57,260 nt of DNA, taken from NCBI GenBank assembly GCA_964476835.1, contig CAYZCE010000012.1, positions 1 to 57,260 of the forward strand. The letters run 5' to 3'. The notes beneath the pieces are model-generated. The model had not been told where the DNA came from. It searched no databases and saw only the letters and a program-made list of their open reading frames with translations. Shown piece by piece: positions 17,210 to 25,413 of the stretch. Every line of letters begins with the position of its first letter. Position 1 is the stretch's first letter. This DNA is from PALSA-926 sp964476835. Lineage in GTDB: Bacteria > Pseudomonadota > Alphaproteobacteria > Micavibrionales > UBA2020. A program made the translations under genes and the position numbers.

Positions 17210-17524
17210 ATGACGAAATTCCGTCCCCTGCACGACCGCGTCCTGCTGAAGCGCCTCGAGAGCGAGACCAAGACCGCCGGCGGCATCATCATCCCCGACA
17301 CCGCGAAGGAAAAGCCGGCTCAGGCTGAAGTCGTCGCCGTCGGCACCGGCACCCGCGACGAAAGCGGCAAGCTGGTCGCCCTCGACGTCAAGGAAGGCGA
17401 CATCGTCCTCTTCTCGAAGTGGTCCGGCTCGGAAATCACCCTCGACGGCCAGGAACTGCTCGTCGTGAAGGAATCCGACATCATGGGCGTCATCGAAGCC
17501 AAGAAAAAATCCAAAGCCGCTTAA
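17210..17524 (+). CDS. groES: Co-chaperonin GroES
   Basis: The 10-kDa heptameric lid of the GroEL chamber. 104 residues, with the RPLHDRVLLKR N-terminus, the mobile-loop segment ETKTAGGIIIPDTAKEKP (about residues 17-34) and the C-terminal VKESDIMGVIE. The ATG at 17210 has AAAGGAG ten bases upstream; an upstream in-frame ATG at 17180 lies inside the CIRCE element and is rejected. groEL follows 24 bases downstream in the same operon. Confidence 0.98.
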   Translation: MTKFRPLHDRVLLKRLESETKTAGGIIIPDTAKEKPAQAEVVAVGTGTRDESGKLVALDVKEGDIVLFSKWSGSEITLDGQELLVVKESDIMGVIEAKKKSKAA

Positions 17525-17548
17525 CAGCTATACAAAAGGAAAACACAC

Positions 17549-19192
17549 ATGTCCGCTAAAGACGTAAAATTCTCCGCCGACGCACGCCAGAAAATGCTCA
17601 AGGGCGTCGACATCCTCGCTAACGCCGTCAAGGTCACCCTCGGTCCCAAGGGCCGCAACGTCGTGATCGCGAAGTCGTACGGCGCGCCGCGCATCACCAA
17701 GGACGGCGTCACCGTCGCCAAGGAAGTCGAGCTCGAGGACAACTTCGAGAACATGGGCGCGCAGATGGTGCGTGAAGTAGCCTCCAAGTCGAACGACTTG
17801 GCCGGCGACGGCACCACCACCGCGACCGTTCTCGCGCAAGCCATCTTCCGCGAAGGCGTGAAGGCAGTTGCCGCCGGCATGAACCCGATGGACCTCAAGC
17901 GCGGCATCGACAAGGCCGTCGCCGCCGTCGTCGAAGACATCAAGGCACGCGCCAAGAAGATCTCGTCCAACAGCGAAATCGCGCAAGTCGGCACCATCTC
18001 CGCCAACGGCGACAGCCACGTCGGCAAGATGCTGGCCGAAGCGATGAGCAAGGTCGGAAACGCCGGCGTCATCACGGTTGAAGAAGCCAAGTCGTTCGAC
18101 ACCGAACTCGACGTCGTCGAAGGCATGCAGTTCGACCGCGGCTACCTCAGCCCCTACTTCATCACCAACGCGGACAAGATGGTCTGCGAGATGGACAGCC
18201 CCTACATCCTGTACTTCGACAAGAAGCTGTCGAACCTGCAGCCGATGCTGCCGATCCTCGAAGCCGTCGTCCAGTCGGGCAAGCCCCTGCTGATCGTCGC
18301 TGAAGACGTCGAAGGCGAAGCGCTGGCGACCCTCGTGGTCAACAAGCTGCGCGGCGGCCTCAAGGTCGCGGCGGTCAAGGCGCCCGGCTTCGGCGATCGT
18401 CGCAAGGCGATGATGGAAGACATGGCCATCCTCACGGGCGGCGAAGTCATCTCCGAAGAACTCGGCATCAAGCTCGAGACCGTCACCCTGCAACAGCTCG
18501 GCAAGGCCAAGAAGGTCCGCATCAACAAGGACGATACGACCATCATCGGCGGCGCCGGCGCGAAGAAGGACATCGAAGGCCGCATCGCGCAGATTAAGGC
18601 CCAGATCGAAGAGACCTCGTCCGACTACGACAAGGAAAAACTGCAAGAACGCCTGGCCAAGCTGGCCGGCGGCGTTGCGGTCATCCGCGTCGGCGGCGCG
18701 ACCGAAGTCGAAGTGAAGGAAAAGAAGGATCGCGTTGACGATGCGATGCACGCTACCAAGGCTGCCGTCGAAGAAGGCGTCGTCGCCGGCGGCGGCACCG
18801 CCCTCCTCTACGCGAAGAAGGCCCTGACCAAGCTCAAGGGCGCGAACCGCGACGAGGAAGTCGGCATCGAGATCATCGGCCGCGCGCTCGAAGCCCCGAT
18901 CCGCCAGATCGCGTTCAACGCAGGCGTCGAAGGCTCCATCGTGGTCGGCAAGCTGACCGAGCAGAAGGACACCAACTTCGGCTACGACGCGCAAAAGGAT
19001 GCGTATGTCGACATGGTCAAGTCGGGCATCATCGACCCCGTGAAGGTTGTCCGCACCGCGATCCAAGGTGCAGCTTCGGTCGCTGGCCTCATGATCACGA
19101 CCGAAGCCACCATCGCCGAACTCCCTAAGAAGGAAGAAGCAGCCGGCGGCCATGGCCACGGCGGCATGGGCGGCATGGACGGGATGATGTAA
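17549..19192 (+). CDS. groEL: Chaperonin GroEL
   Basis: The 60-kDa ATP-dependent chaperonin that folds proteins with GroES. 547 residues. The N-terminal AKDVKF, the ATP-binding VTLGPKGRNV and GDGTTT (near 86-91) segments, and the conserved apical and equatorial domains are intact. The C-terminus carries the Gly/Met-rich tail (HGGMGGMDGMM). Codon use is strongly biased to C/G-ending codons, as expected for a highly expressed gene. An intrinsic terminator follows 24 bases after the stop. Confidence 0.99.
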   Translation: MSAKDVKFSADARQKMLKGVDILANAVKVTLGPKGRNVVIAKSYGAPRITKDGVTVAKEVELEDNFENMGAQMVREVASKSNDLAGDGTTTATVLAQAIFREGVKAVAAGMNPMDLKRGIDKAVAAVVEDIKARAKKISSNSEIAQVGTISANGDSHVGKMLAEAMSKVGNAGVITVEEAKSFDTELDVVEGMQFDRGYLSPYFITNADKMVCEMDSPYILYFDKKLSNLQPMLPILEAVVQSGKPLLIVAEDVEGEALATLVVNKLRGGLKVAAVKAPGFGDRRKAMMEDMAILTGGEVISEELGIKLETVTLQQLGKAKKVRINKDDTTIIGGAGAKKDIEGRIAQIKAQIEETSSDYDKEKLQERLAKLAGGVAVIRVGGATEVEVKEKKDRVDDAMHATKAAVEEGVVAGGGTALLYAKKALTKLKGANRDEEVGIEIIGRALEAPIRQIAFNAGVEGSIVVGKLTEQKDTNFGYDAQKDAYVDMVKSGIIDPVKVVRTAIQGAASVAGLMITTEATIAELPKKEEAAGGHGHGGMGGMDGMM

Positions 19193-19216
19193 CGCATCAA
19201 CCAACCTAACGACTTG

Positions 19217-19244
19217 AAAAGGCCGGGAGAAATCCCGGCCTTTT
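19217..19244 (+). terminator. groESL intrinsic terminator
   Basis: An 11-base stem AAAAGGCCGGG / CCCGGCCTTTT with loop AGAAAT, followed by CTTTTA. It lies just after groEL. Confidence 0.9.
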
Positions 19245-19320
19245 CTTTTATGTTAAGCCCTTATTAATACGCACGTGGTACTCTCTAAACGTGCTTATTT
19301 TATAAGGAGGCGCGATTCTC

Positions 19321-20085
19321 ATGGTTTCAAAACGTTTTAATACCGCCCAAGACATCCTCCATACGCAAGCGGTGCTGCGCAAGGAAAATGACCCGGCGCG
19401 CATCATGAACGCTCTGATCCTCCCCGTCGACGAATTTACCGCCAACACACGCCACGCCATCCTCATCGCGCTGGCTGCTGAAAAAGTCTTCCAGATCGCC
19501 AAGAAAGCCGAGGAGCTTGCGCAGAAGCACGAAGGCTGCATCGAGTATTATAAGTCTCTTGTCACACGCGACCGCCACGCGGCGCGCGCCTTCATCGAGG
19601 ATGCGAAGGTTTCGCACAACGACGACGTCTTCTCCAAGGTGCTCAGTGACGGCAGCATGCCCGCGGCCTTGCGCCAGGCGCAGGCGACATGGCTCGCGGC
19701 GCAGTTGTATCTCAACAATGAACTCTCCTCCATCGCGGAAGGTGCGGCCGGCTCGCAGGATGACTTCCGCCGCACCATCGAATCCCTCGGCGCCTCTTAC
19801 GGCGGCGGCTTCAAGCGCGCAGCTGGCGCACTTTACCTCACCGCTGCGGCGATGCTGAAAAAAGACGGTCTGCCCGCCGACCGCTTCGAGGCCGTCGGCC
19901 ACGGTATCCTTAACTACGCCGTCGACAAGGACGTCAAGCTTCCCATGCCCAGCGACTGCGTGCGCCGCCTGACCACACTGTTCAACAACGACGGCCTAAT
20001 GGCCGACTGGGACAAGGTGATCAGCATGCTGATCACCGTCTTGCCGCGGCATCCCGAACAAAAACCCGGCACGCCCGCGCCGTAA
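19321..20085 (+). CDS. Hypothetical protein, mostly alpha-helical
   Basis: A 254-residue protein that I do not recognise. It has no signal peptide or membrane segment and is predicted largely helical, with an Ala-rich region (about residues 40-75, coiled-coil-like) and a second helical block (about 115-190). The only distinctive stretch is SLGASYGGGFKRAAGALYLTAA near residue 160. The start is supported by AAGGAGG about nine bases before the ATG. It occupies the space between groEL and mutM, nine bases before mutM, and is probably co-transcribed with mutM. The usual alphaproteobacterial neighbour of mutM, ubiE, is absent here. Confidence 0.8.
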   Translation: MVSKRFNTAQDILHTQAVLRKENDPARIMNALILPVDEFTANTRHAILIALAAEKVFQIAKKAEELAQKHEGCIEYYKSLVTRDRHAARAFIEDAKVSHNDDVFSKVLSDGSMPAALRQAQATWLAAQLYLNNELSSIAEGAAGSQDDFRRTIESLGASYGGGFKRAAGALYLTAAAMLKKDGLPADRFEAVGHGILNYAVDKDVKLPMPSDCVRRLTTLFNNDGLMADWDKVISMLITVLPRHPEQKPGTPAP

Positions 20086-20094
20086 GGAACCCGC

Positions 20095-20934
20095 ATGCCC
20101 GAGCTGCCTGAAGTCGAAACAGTCTGCCGGGGTCTCGCAAAAATGATGGCGGGACGCGATATCGCGCAAGTGCGCAAGAACCGCGGCGACTTGCGCGCGC
20201 CGTTTCCCGCCGGGCTTGAAAAACTGAAGGGCCATATCGCCTCGATCACGCGCCGCGCGAAATACATCCTCGTCAACCTCGCCGATGGCCGCACGCTGGT
20301 CATCCACCTCGGCATGTCCGGCCGCATCACGCTGCATGCGCGCGACGAAGCCTATAAGCCCGGCACGCACGACCACATGATCATCACGCTCGACAACGGC
20401 CTGCGCGCGGTGCTCAACGACCCGCGCCGTTTCGGCATCGTCGCGCTGGCGAAGGCGGGCGAACTGGAAAAGCACAAGCTCTTCTCCCACCTCGGCCCCG
20501 AGCCGCTGGGCAAGCAATTCACCGCCGATTATCTCGCCGAAAAATTCAAAGGCCGCAAGACCGCCGTCAAGGTCGCGCTGATGGATCAGGAACTGGTCGT
20601 CGGCGTCGGCAACATCTATGCCGCCGAGGCGCTGTTCCTCGCGCACATAGACCCACGCACCGCCGCCGGCAGCCTCAAGAAACCCGCGCTGACAAAACTC
20701 GTGACCGCGATTAAAAAGACACTGGAGAAGGCGATCGCCGCCGGCGGCTCTTCCCTGCGCGACTACGTGCAGACCGACGGCACGCTCGGCCTGTTCCAAC
20801 ACCACTTCGCCGTCTACGGCCGCGCCGGCGAAAAGTGCAAGGGCTGCACCTGCGACATCAAGAAAACCGGCGGCGTGCAACGCCTGACCCAAGGCGGCCG
20901 CTCGACGTTCTATTGCCCCATTCGGCAGGAATGA
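20095..20934 (+). CDS. mutM: Formamidopyrimidine-DNA glycosylase, altered zinc finger
   Basis: Excises 8-oxoguanine and formamidopyrimidines and cuts the abasic site. 279 residues. The catalytic N-terminus PELPEVE (Pro2, Glu3), the conserved LGMSGR near residue 75 and the DPRRFG loop near 110 are intact. The C-terminal zinc finger is unusual: it begins CKGCTC and ends YCPIRQE, where the family has YCPxCQ. The fourth zinc cysteine is therefore Arg (codon CGG), while an extra Cys appears two residues after the second ligand. The base sequence shows no frameshift around this site. The stop is three bases before the first HExxH gene. Confidence 0.93.
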   Translation: MPELPEVETVCRGLAKMMAGRDIAQVRKNRGDLRAPFPAGLEKLKGHIASITRRAKYILVNLADGRTLVIHLGMSGRITLHARDEAYKPGTHDHMIITLDNGLRAVLNDPRRFGIVALAKAGELEKHKLFSHLGPEPLGKQFTADYLAEKFKGRKTAVKVALMDQELVVGVGNIYAAEALFLAHIDPRTAAGSLKKPALTKLVTAIKKTLEKAIAAGGSSLRDYVQTDGTLGLFQHHFAVYGRAGEKCKGCTCDIKKTGGVQRLTQGGRSTFYCPIRQE

Positions 20935-20937
20935 TGC

Positions 20938-22752
20938 ATGGCATTTGAGAAGACATCAGAGACTTTCGGGGAAAATGGCGGCGACATCGCAGCCGAGGGA
21001 CGCTTGTCTCCCGAAGAGGCTGCCCGCCTGCGCATGAGCTCTCTTATCGAGAAAATCCGCGCGACGCCGGACGGAGAAGGCCTGCTGAAGTTCTTGCAGG
21101 ATAACGGCGTGATGTTCCGTTTCTCCCGCGACGTGGAAACCGCGGGCTTCGCCTGCACCAGCCTGCCGGACAAAGGCACATGGCATACGGATCCCGCCTC
21201 GAAGCACATTGCCCTCAACCCGGACAAGCCGGATATCAACCTGATAGAAAGCTTCCTGCACGAAGCCCGCCACGCGCAGCAGGCCATGGCCGGCGCGTTG
21301 CAGCCAACCAACCACGTCTCCCCCATGGAGATGGCCTGGTACACGCGCTTCATCGAGGCCGACGCGCAATCCGAGGCCGTCATCAAGACGTTCAAAATGA
21401 AGCTGGCGGGCGACGGGAGCGTGTTCGAGACCGCCAAGAACTCCGTCTACCGCGACATGTTCGAGACGGCGGAGCGCGAATATGCGCGCGATCCCGCAGC
21501 GCTGGACGACGGACGGCTCCGGAGAATGGTCTTCGACACCTGGTTCTCCCTGAACATCAAGCATGATTACGACCTTTACTCGGCCCAGAAGAAATTCCCC
21601 TACCGCGTCCAGATGCTGGAAATGCTGCCCGACAACGGCCTGCAGAACAAGGCCCTCGATATCGGCGACCTGGAAAAGCTCGGCACCGTCGGCGGCGAAG
21701 CCGTCAACTACCTGACGCTGCCGGGGTTCAAGCCGCTCAGCGACATGCAATACCTCGGCGACTTCAGGCCCGGGACGCTGAATGCCCTCAATGAAATGAA
21801 AACGGTCTGGGACAACTTCCTGCAGCATTCGCCGAGCGCGGCATCCGCTTTCAAGCAGGAGGTGGAAGAAGCCTGTGACGCTGGCGCGCCAAAGCCGGAT
21901 ACCTCGCCGGAACGCATGGACCGGATCATCCACAAGCTCCTGGCTTCCGCCGAGGGCGTCGCGCTGGCGACCTTCCTTCTCGAGAACAAAATCCCCATCC
22001 TCTTTATGCCGGACAATGAGGGCACGCGGTTCTATTCGGATATCACGATTCAGAAAGGTGCGGTCAATGTCATCCCCGGCAGCGCGAAGATGCTTCTCGA
22101 CCCCGCGGAAGGCGACGACAAGCTCATCGCGCTGATCTTCCACGAAGGCCGGCACGCCAAGCAATACATGGCTGGACTGGCGCTGCCCGGAAAAGTCCTC
22201 TCCCCGCAGCATGTCGCCATTTATACGCGCATGCTGGAAGCCGATGCAGAATCCGCCGCTGTCATTGCGGCCTTCAGGCTCAAGCTGGCAGGCGACGATT
22301 CCGTCTGGAAGGCGGCCTATTGCGACGGCTACGAGCCGATGTTCGACGCCGCCGAGGCCTTCTATAAAAAAGATCCTGCCGCACTCGACAACGGCGACCT
22401 GCGCCGCGCCGCCTTCGATGCCTGGTTCACGCCGGAACTGCGCCACACTTACGACATGCGCAGCCTGACGCGTAAGTTCCCTTGGCTGATCGAGACGCTG
22501 GCGACGAATCCCGGAAACGGCTTCGTCCGCGAAGGGTTGACGATCGGCGACCTCGACAAGCTGGGCACGCTTGACGGCACGAATGTGAACTACCTTCAGC
22601 TTCCCGGCAAAAAGTCTCTGGCCGATCCCGCCTATACGGAGAACTTTTCCCCGGCTGCCAGCAAGGCGCTGGAGACCATGACGGCTGCCTGGCTCCGGAA
22701 CGCGCCCGCACCGGTGCAAAAAACCGCCATTGCACCGTCTTCCGCCCGATAA
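20938..22752 (+). CDS. Tandem-domain HExxH putative metallopeptidase (DUF6782-like)
   Basis: A 604-residue protein made of two homologous units of about 265 residues (roughly 34-300 and 328-588). Each has a zinc-protease-like HExxH (HEARH 108-112; HEGRH 402-406) and, exactly 32 residues after its first His, a conserved Glu in EADAxS (Glu140, Glu434), a plausible third zinc ligand of the gluzincin type. Other shared blocks are KLAGD.S, DPAALD.G.LRR, and a closing G.VNYL..PG motif. There is no signal peptide or membrane helix. It resembles the uncharacterised putative metallopeptidase family I recall as DUF6782; substrate and role are unknown. It starts three bases after mutM and is followed by a third copy. 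Confidence 0.82.
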   Translation: MAFEKTSETFGENGGDIAAEGRLSPEEAARLRMSSLIEKIRATPDGEGLLKFLQDNGVMFRFSRDVETAGFACTSLPDKGTWHTDPASKHIALNPDKPDINLIESFLHEARHAQQAMAGALQPTNHVSPMEMAWYTRFIEADAQSEAVIKTFKMKLAGDGSVFETAKNSVYRDMFETAEREYARDPAALDDGRLRRMVFDTWFSLNIKHDYDLYSAQKKFPYRVQMLEMLPDNGLQNKALDIGDLEKLGTVGGEAVNYLTLPGFKPLSDMQYLGDFRPGTLNALNEMKTVWDNFLQHSPSAASAFKQEVEEACDAGAPKPDTSPERMDRIIHKLLASAEGVALATFLLENKIPILFMPDNEGTRFYSDITIQKGAVNVIPGSAKMLLDPAEGDDKLIALIFHEGRHAKQYMAGLALPGKVLSPQHVAIYTRMLEADAESAAVIAAFRLKLAGDDSVWKAAYCDGYEPMFDAAEAFYKKDPAALDNGDLRRAAFDAWFTPELRHTYDMRSLTRKFPWLIETLATNPGNGFVREGLTIGDLDKLGTLDGTNVNYLQLPGKKSLADPAYTENFSPAASKALETMTAAWLRNAPAPVQKTAIAPSSAR

Positions 22753-22767
22753 AGATGGAAATGCGTC

Positions 22768-23691
22768 ATGGATACTGAAGGGAAACTCCAGGAAAACAAA
22801 GCCAGCATCACGGACATGATGGCGCCGCTTTCACCCGCAGCGCTGCATCGGCGCATGCAGGGCATCCTCGCGCAGGTCATCACCACGCCCGGCGGTCAGG
22901 AACTGATTGATTTCCTGATGGCCAACAAAATCCTGTTCAACTTCTCGCCCGATGTGGCGCGCGCCGCTTTTCATTGCCGGGTCGGGATAGAAAACGGCAA
23001 GACCGTGACCAAGGCGCCCTGGTGCATCCTGTTGAACCCGGCGCATGGCGATCTGGAACTGGTCGCCGCCATCCTGCATGAGGCGCGCCACGCGCAGCAA
23101 GCCGTCGCCGGCATGATGACGCCGCAGGACCTGCTATCCGCCGCCGAATACGCCTGGCATGTGCGACTTATCGAAGCGGACGCGCAATCCGAAGCCGTGC
23201 TGAAAGGCCTGAAGAAAAAACTGGCGGGCGATTCCTCGCTCTTCGACGCGCTCAAGGCATCCGGTTATGCGGAGATGTTCCGTACGGCAGAAGAAGGATA
23301 CCGGGAAGACCCCGCATCGCTCGACAACGGCCGCTTGCGGCGCATGGTTTTCGACGCGTGGTTTACCCCGACATCCAAGCAAATCTACGACATCTCCGTC
23401 GCGACGCAGGAACTGCCCAACCTTTTCGGCCGCCTGACCATCACGCCCGGTCACGGCATGAAAAGGGCGCCGCTGCGGGTGGAGGATATCCAGAAGCTGG
23501 GCGCCGTCGGCGGCGAGAGCGTGAACTACCTGACGCGCCCCGGCTTCAGGTCCTTGGATGACGATTATTACAAGGGCGGTTTCGCGCCGGAAATCGCGCA
23601 AGCCCTGAAAATGAGCGACGACTGGCAAAAACAGCTGGAAACCGCGCAGGCCGCCCCTGCCAAAAAAACATCGGCCGGGCTTGGAATGTAG
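22768..23691 (+). CDS. Single-domain HExxH putative metallopeptidase (DUF6782-like)
   Basis: A 307-residue paralogue of the upstream tandem protein and the third copy of its unit. HEARH lies at residues 104-108 and the EADAQS glutamate at 136, again 32 residues from the first His. The DPASLDNGRLRR and GGESVNYLTRPG blocks are conserved. There is a short charged N-terminus, no signal peptide and an Ala/Lys-rich tail. It begins 15 bases after the tandem gene and is clearly the product of local duplication. Function unknown; a zinc-dependent peptidase is inferred from the motif only. Confidence 0.82.
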   Translation: MDTEGKLQENKASITDMMAPLSPAALHRRMQGILAQVITTPGGQELIDFLMANKILFNFSPDVARAAFHCRVGIENGKTVTKAPWCILLNPAHGDLELVAAILHEARHAQQAVAGMMTPQDLLSAAEYAWHVRLIEADAQSEAVLKGLKKKLAGDSSLFDALKASGYAEMFRTAEEGYREDPASLDNGRLRRMVFDAWFTPTSKQIYDISVATQELPNLFGRLTITPGHGMKRAPLRVEDIQKLGAVGGESVNYLTRPGFRSLDDDYYKGGFAPEIAQALKMSDDWQKQLETAQAAPAKKTSAGLGM

Positions 23692-23715
23692 GCTGTCTCC
23701 GGCTATTCTGGCGTC

Positions 23716-24066
23716 ATGAAACGTTTTGCCTTTATCCTCTGCTTCCTGCTCGTTTCCACCACCGCCCAAGCGGCCGACGGGTATTCGTCGGCGATCGAGG
23801 ACCTGCCCCTGATGCCCGGCATGTCGGAAGCCGCCGACAGCGCCGTCGTCTTCGACAAGCCCGGCGGGCGCATCGTGGAGACGGATACGGTGACCAGTGC
23901 TGCGCCGGATACCGTGAGCGCCTTTTACCAATCCGCACTGCCGCCGCTCGGCTGGGTCGCCATATCGCCGACGCAGTTCGCGCGCGCGAACGAGAAACTG
24001 ACCATCGAGAGCACGCCCAAGGACGGCCGCACGCTCGTCCACTTCAACCTGACGCCGAAGGATTAA
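23716..24066 (+). CDS. Small secreted hypothetical protein
   Basis: A 116-residue protein with a clear Sec signal peptide (about residues 1-19, ending AQA/AD). The mature part starts with DGYSSAIEDLPLMPGM and contains a VFDKPGGRIVE block and a YQSALPPLGW block. I recall similar proteins encoded just before echA in other Alphaproteobacteria, so it is probably part of the ancestral order and not of the metallopeptidase insertion. Probably periplasmic. The stop is three bases before echA. Function unknown. Confidence 0.8.
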   Translation: MKRFAFILCFLLVSTTAQAADGYSSAIEDLPLMPGMSEAADSAVVFDKPGGRIVETDTVTSAAPDTVSAFYQSALPPLGWVAISPTQFARANEKLTIESTPKDGRTLVHFNLTPKD

Positions 24067-24069
24067 GAC

Positions 24070-24846
24070 ATGACGTTCGAGAACATCCTGACCGACAAGC
24101 GCGGCAGCATCGGCCTGATCACGCTCAACCGCCCCAAGGCGCTCAACGCGCTGTGCCAAGCGCTGATGGACGAACTTTCCACCGCGGTCGAGGCCTTCGA
24201 GAACGACGACAGCGTGCGCGTTATCGTGCTGACCGGGTCGGACAAGGCTTTTGCTGCAGGCGCGGACATCAAGGAGATGGCAGCGAAGAACTTCATGGAC
24301 GCCTACAAGGAAGATTTCGTCACCAAGAACTGGGAGCGCGTAGCGCGCTGCCGCAAGCCGGTGATCGCGGCGGTCGCGGGCTATTGTCTCGGCGGCGGCT
24401 GCGAGCTGGCCATGATGTGCGACTTCATCGTCGCGGCCGACAGCGCGAAGTTCGGCCAGCCGGAAATCACCATCGGCACCCTGCCCGGCGCGGGCGGCAC
24501 GCAGCGCCTGACGCGCCTGGTCGGAAAAGCGAAGGCGATGGAGATGTGCCTGACCGGCCGCATGATGGACGCGACGGAAGCGGAGCGCGCCGGCCTTGTC
24601 GCCCGCATCTTCCCCGCCGACCAGCTGATGACGGAAGTGATGAACATCGCCGAGAAAATCGCCTCGTTCTCCATGCCTGCCGCCATGATGGTGAAAGAAT
24701 CGGTCGGTCGCGCACTGGAGACGACGCTGGCCGAAGGCCTGCGATTCGAACGCCGGATGTTCCACGCCAGCTTCGCCAGCCTCGACCAGAAAGAGGGCAT
24801 GGCGGCCTTTGCCGAGAAAAGAAAGCCTGATTTTAAAGACAAATAA
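24070..24846 (+). CDS. Enoyl-CoA hydratase
   Basis: Crotonase-fold enzyme of 258 residues that hydrates trans-2-enoyl-CoA in fatty-acid degradation. The oxyanion-hole segments AFAAGADIKEM (60-70) and GYCLGGGCELAM (104-115) are present, and the two catalytic glutamates of the hydratase type are Glu112 and Glu132 (PEITIGTLPGAGGTQRL). This supports true hydratase activity rather than another crotonase reaction. AAGGA, eight bases before the ATG, lies in the end of the preceding gene. Its place before rpsT-dnaA is common in Alphaproteobacteria. Confidence 0.94.
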   Translation: MTFENILTDKRGSIGLITLNRPKALNALCQALMDELSTAVEAFENDDSVRVIVLTGSDKAFAAGADIKEMAAKNFMDAYKEDFVTKNWERVARCRKPVIAAVAGYCLGGGCELAMMCDFIVAADSAKFGQPEITIGTLPGAGGTQRLTRLVGKAKAMEMCLTGRMMDATEAERAGLVARIFPADQLMTEVMNIAEKIASFSMPAAMMVKESVGRALETTLAEGLRFERRMFHASFASLDQKEGMAAFAEKRKPDFKDK

Positions 24847-24857
24847 CCCCTTTCAAA

Positions 24858-24866
24858 TTATCCACA
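24858..24866 (+). promoter_or_regulatory. Perfect DnaA box upstream of rpsT
   Basis: TTATCCACA, an exact high-affinity DnaA box, begins eleven bases after the echA stop and ends eight bases before the rpsT -35. It is the second of only two exact copies I found in the window. With dnaA 0.6 kb away, the site could belong to an origin region or to autoregulation. Confidence 0.55.
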
Positions 24867-24873
24867 GGGGCGC

Positions 24874-24902
24874 TTGACTTTTACCTTAAAGACCTTTAAA
24901 AA
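24874..24902 (+). promoter_or_regulatory. rpsT promoter with palindromic spacer
   Basis: TTGACT (24874-24879) and TAAAAA (24897-24902) are 17 bases apart. The spacer and the -10 include the palindrome TTAAAG-AC-CTTTAA (24886-24899), which also reads as TTAA-N6-TTAA and could bind a regulator. A GAATC (GANTC) site follows at 24928-24932 in the leader. Confidence 0.5.
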
Positions 24903-24962
24903 CCATCAGTCTTCGGGGGTTCCCCGGGAATCGAATTAACCTTTTGAGATACAGAGAGAATA

Positions 24963-25229
24963 ATGGCTCAGCATAAGTCCGCCAAAACCCGCATCCGCCG
25001 CAACGCGCGCCGCGACGACATCAACACCAAGCGCACGTCGCAAGTCCGCTCCAACCTGCGCAAGGTTGAAGAAGCGATCGCGTCGGGCAACTACGAAGCC
25101 GCCAAGACCGCGCTGAAGACCGCGCAACCGGCCATCGCACGCGGCGCCGACAAGGGCGTCCTGCACAAGAAGACGGCATCGCGCAAACTCTCGCGCCTGT
25201 CTGCACGCGTCAAGTCGCTGAAGAAGTAA
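24963..25229 (+). CDS. rpsT: 30S ribosomal protein S20
   Basis: Primary 16S rRNA-binding protein of 88 residues. The Lys/Arg-rich N-terminus (AQHKSAKTRIRRNARR), the central helix and the C-terminal KGVLHKKTASRKLSRLSARVKSL are canonical. The ATG follows a purine-rich GAGAGAATA. It has its own promoter and an intrinsic terminator separating it from dnaA. Confidence 0.98.
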   Translation: MAQHKSAKTRIRRNARRDDINTKRTSQVRSNLRKVEEAIASGNYEAAKTALKTAQPAIARGADKGVLHKKTASRKLSRLSARVKSLKK

Positions 25230-25251
25230 TTCTCGCGCAAACGCGTTTGAT

Positions 25252-25283
25252 AAAAAGCCGCTGGTTGTTCCAGCGGCTTTTTT
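25252..25283 (+). terminator. rpsT intrinsic terminator
   Basis: Stem AGCCGCTGG (25256-25264), loop TTGTT, stem CCAGCGGCT (25270-25278), then a T-run; an A-run precedes the stem. Confidence 0.92.
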
Positions 25284-25291
25284 CATGCGCG

Positions 25292-25413
25292 CGAATCGAA
25301 AACGCATTCGATTCGACGCGAAACGCTGTAAAGATTTTTCACCGGAATAAAAAATCTTTGTTAGGCAGGTTTGTTTCTTTTTTCAGCGCGCACTGACTCC
25401 GCACTTGCGACTC
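25292..25413. promoter_or_regulatory. dnaA upstream region: GANTC cluster and inverted repeats
   Basis: The stretch of about 245 bases between the rpsT terminator and dnaA has no gene. It holds four GANTC sites: 25293-25297, 25310-25314, 25395-25399 and 25409-25413. The first two lie in the arms of a perfect inverted repeat, CGAATCGA (25292-25299) / TCGATTCG (25308-25315). A second AT-rich repeat, AAAGATTTTT / AAAAATCTTT, is at 25330-25359. CcrM methylation of GANTC at the dnaA promoter is a known control in Caulobacter. I do not see an exact DnaA box here, nor a convincing -35/-10 pair. Confidence 0.55.
25330..25359. repeat. AT-rich perfect inverted repeat upstream of dnaA
   Basis: Ten-base arms AAAGATTTTT (25330-25339) and AAAAATCTTT (25350-25359) around a ten-base loop. 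In a GC-rich chromosome this could be an easily melted element or a hairpin in the dnaA leader. Confidence 0.55.
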
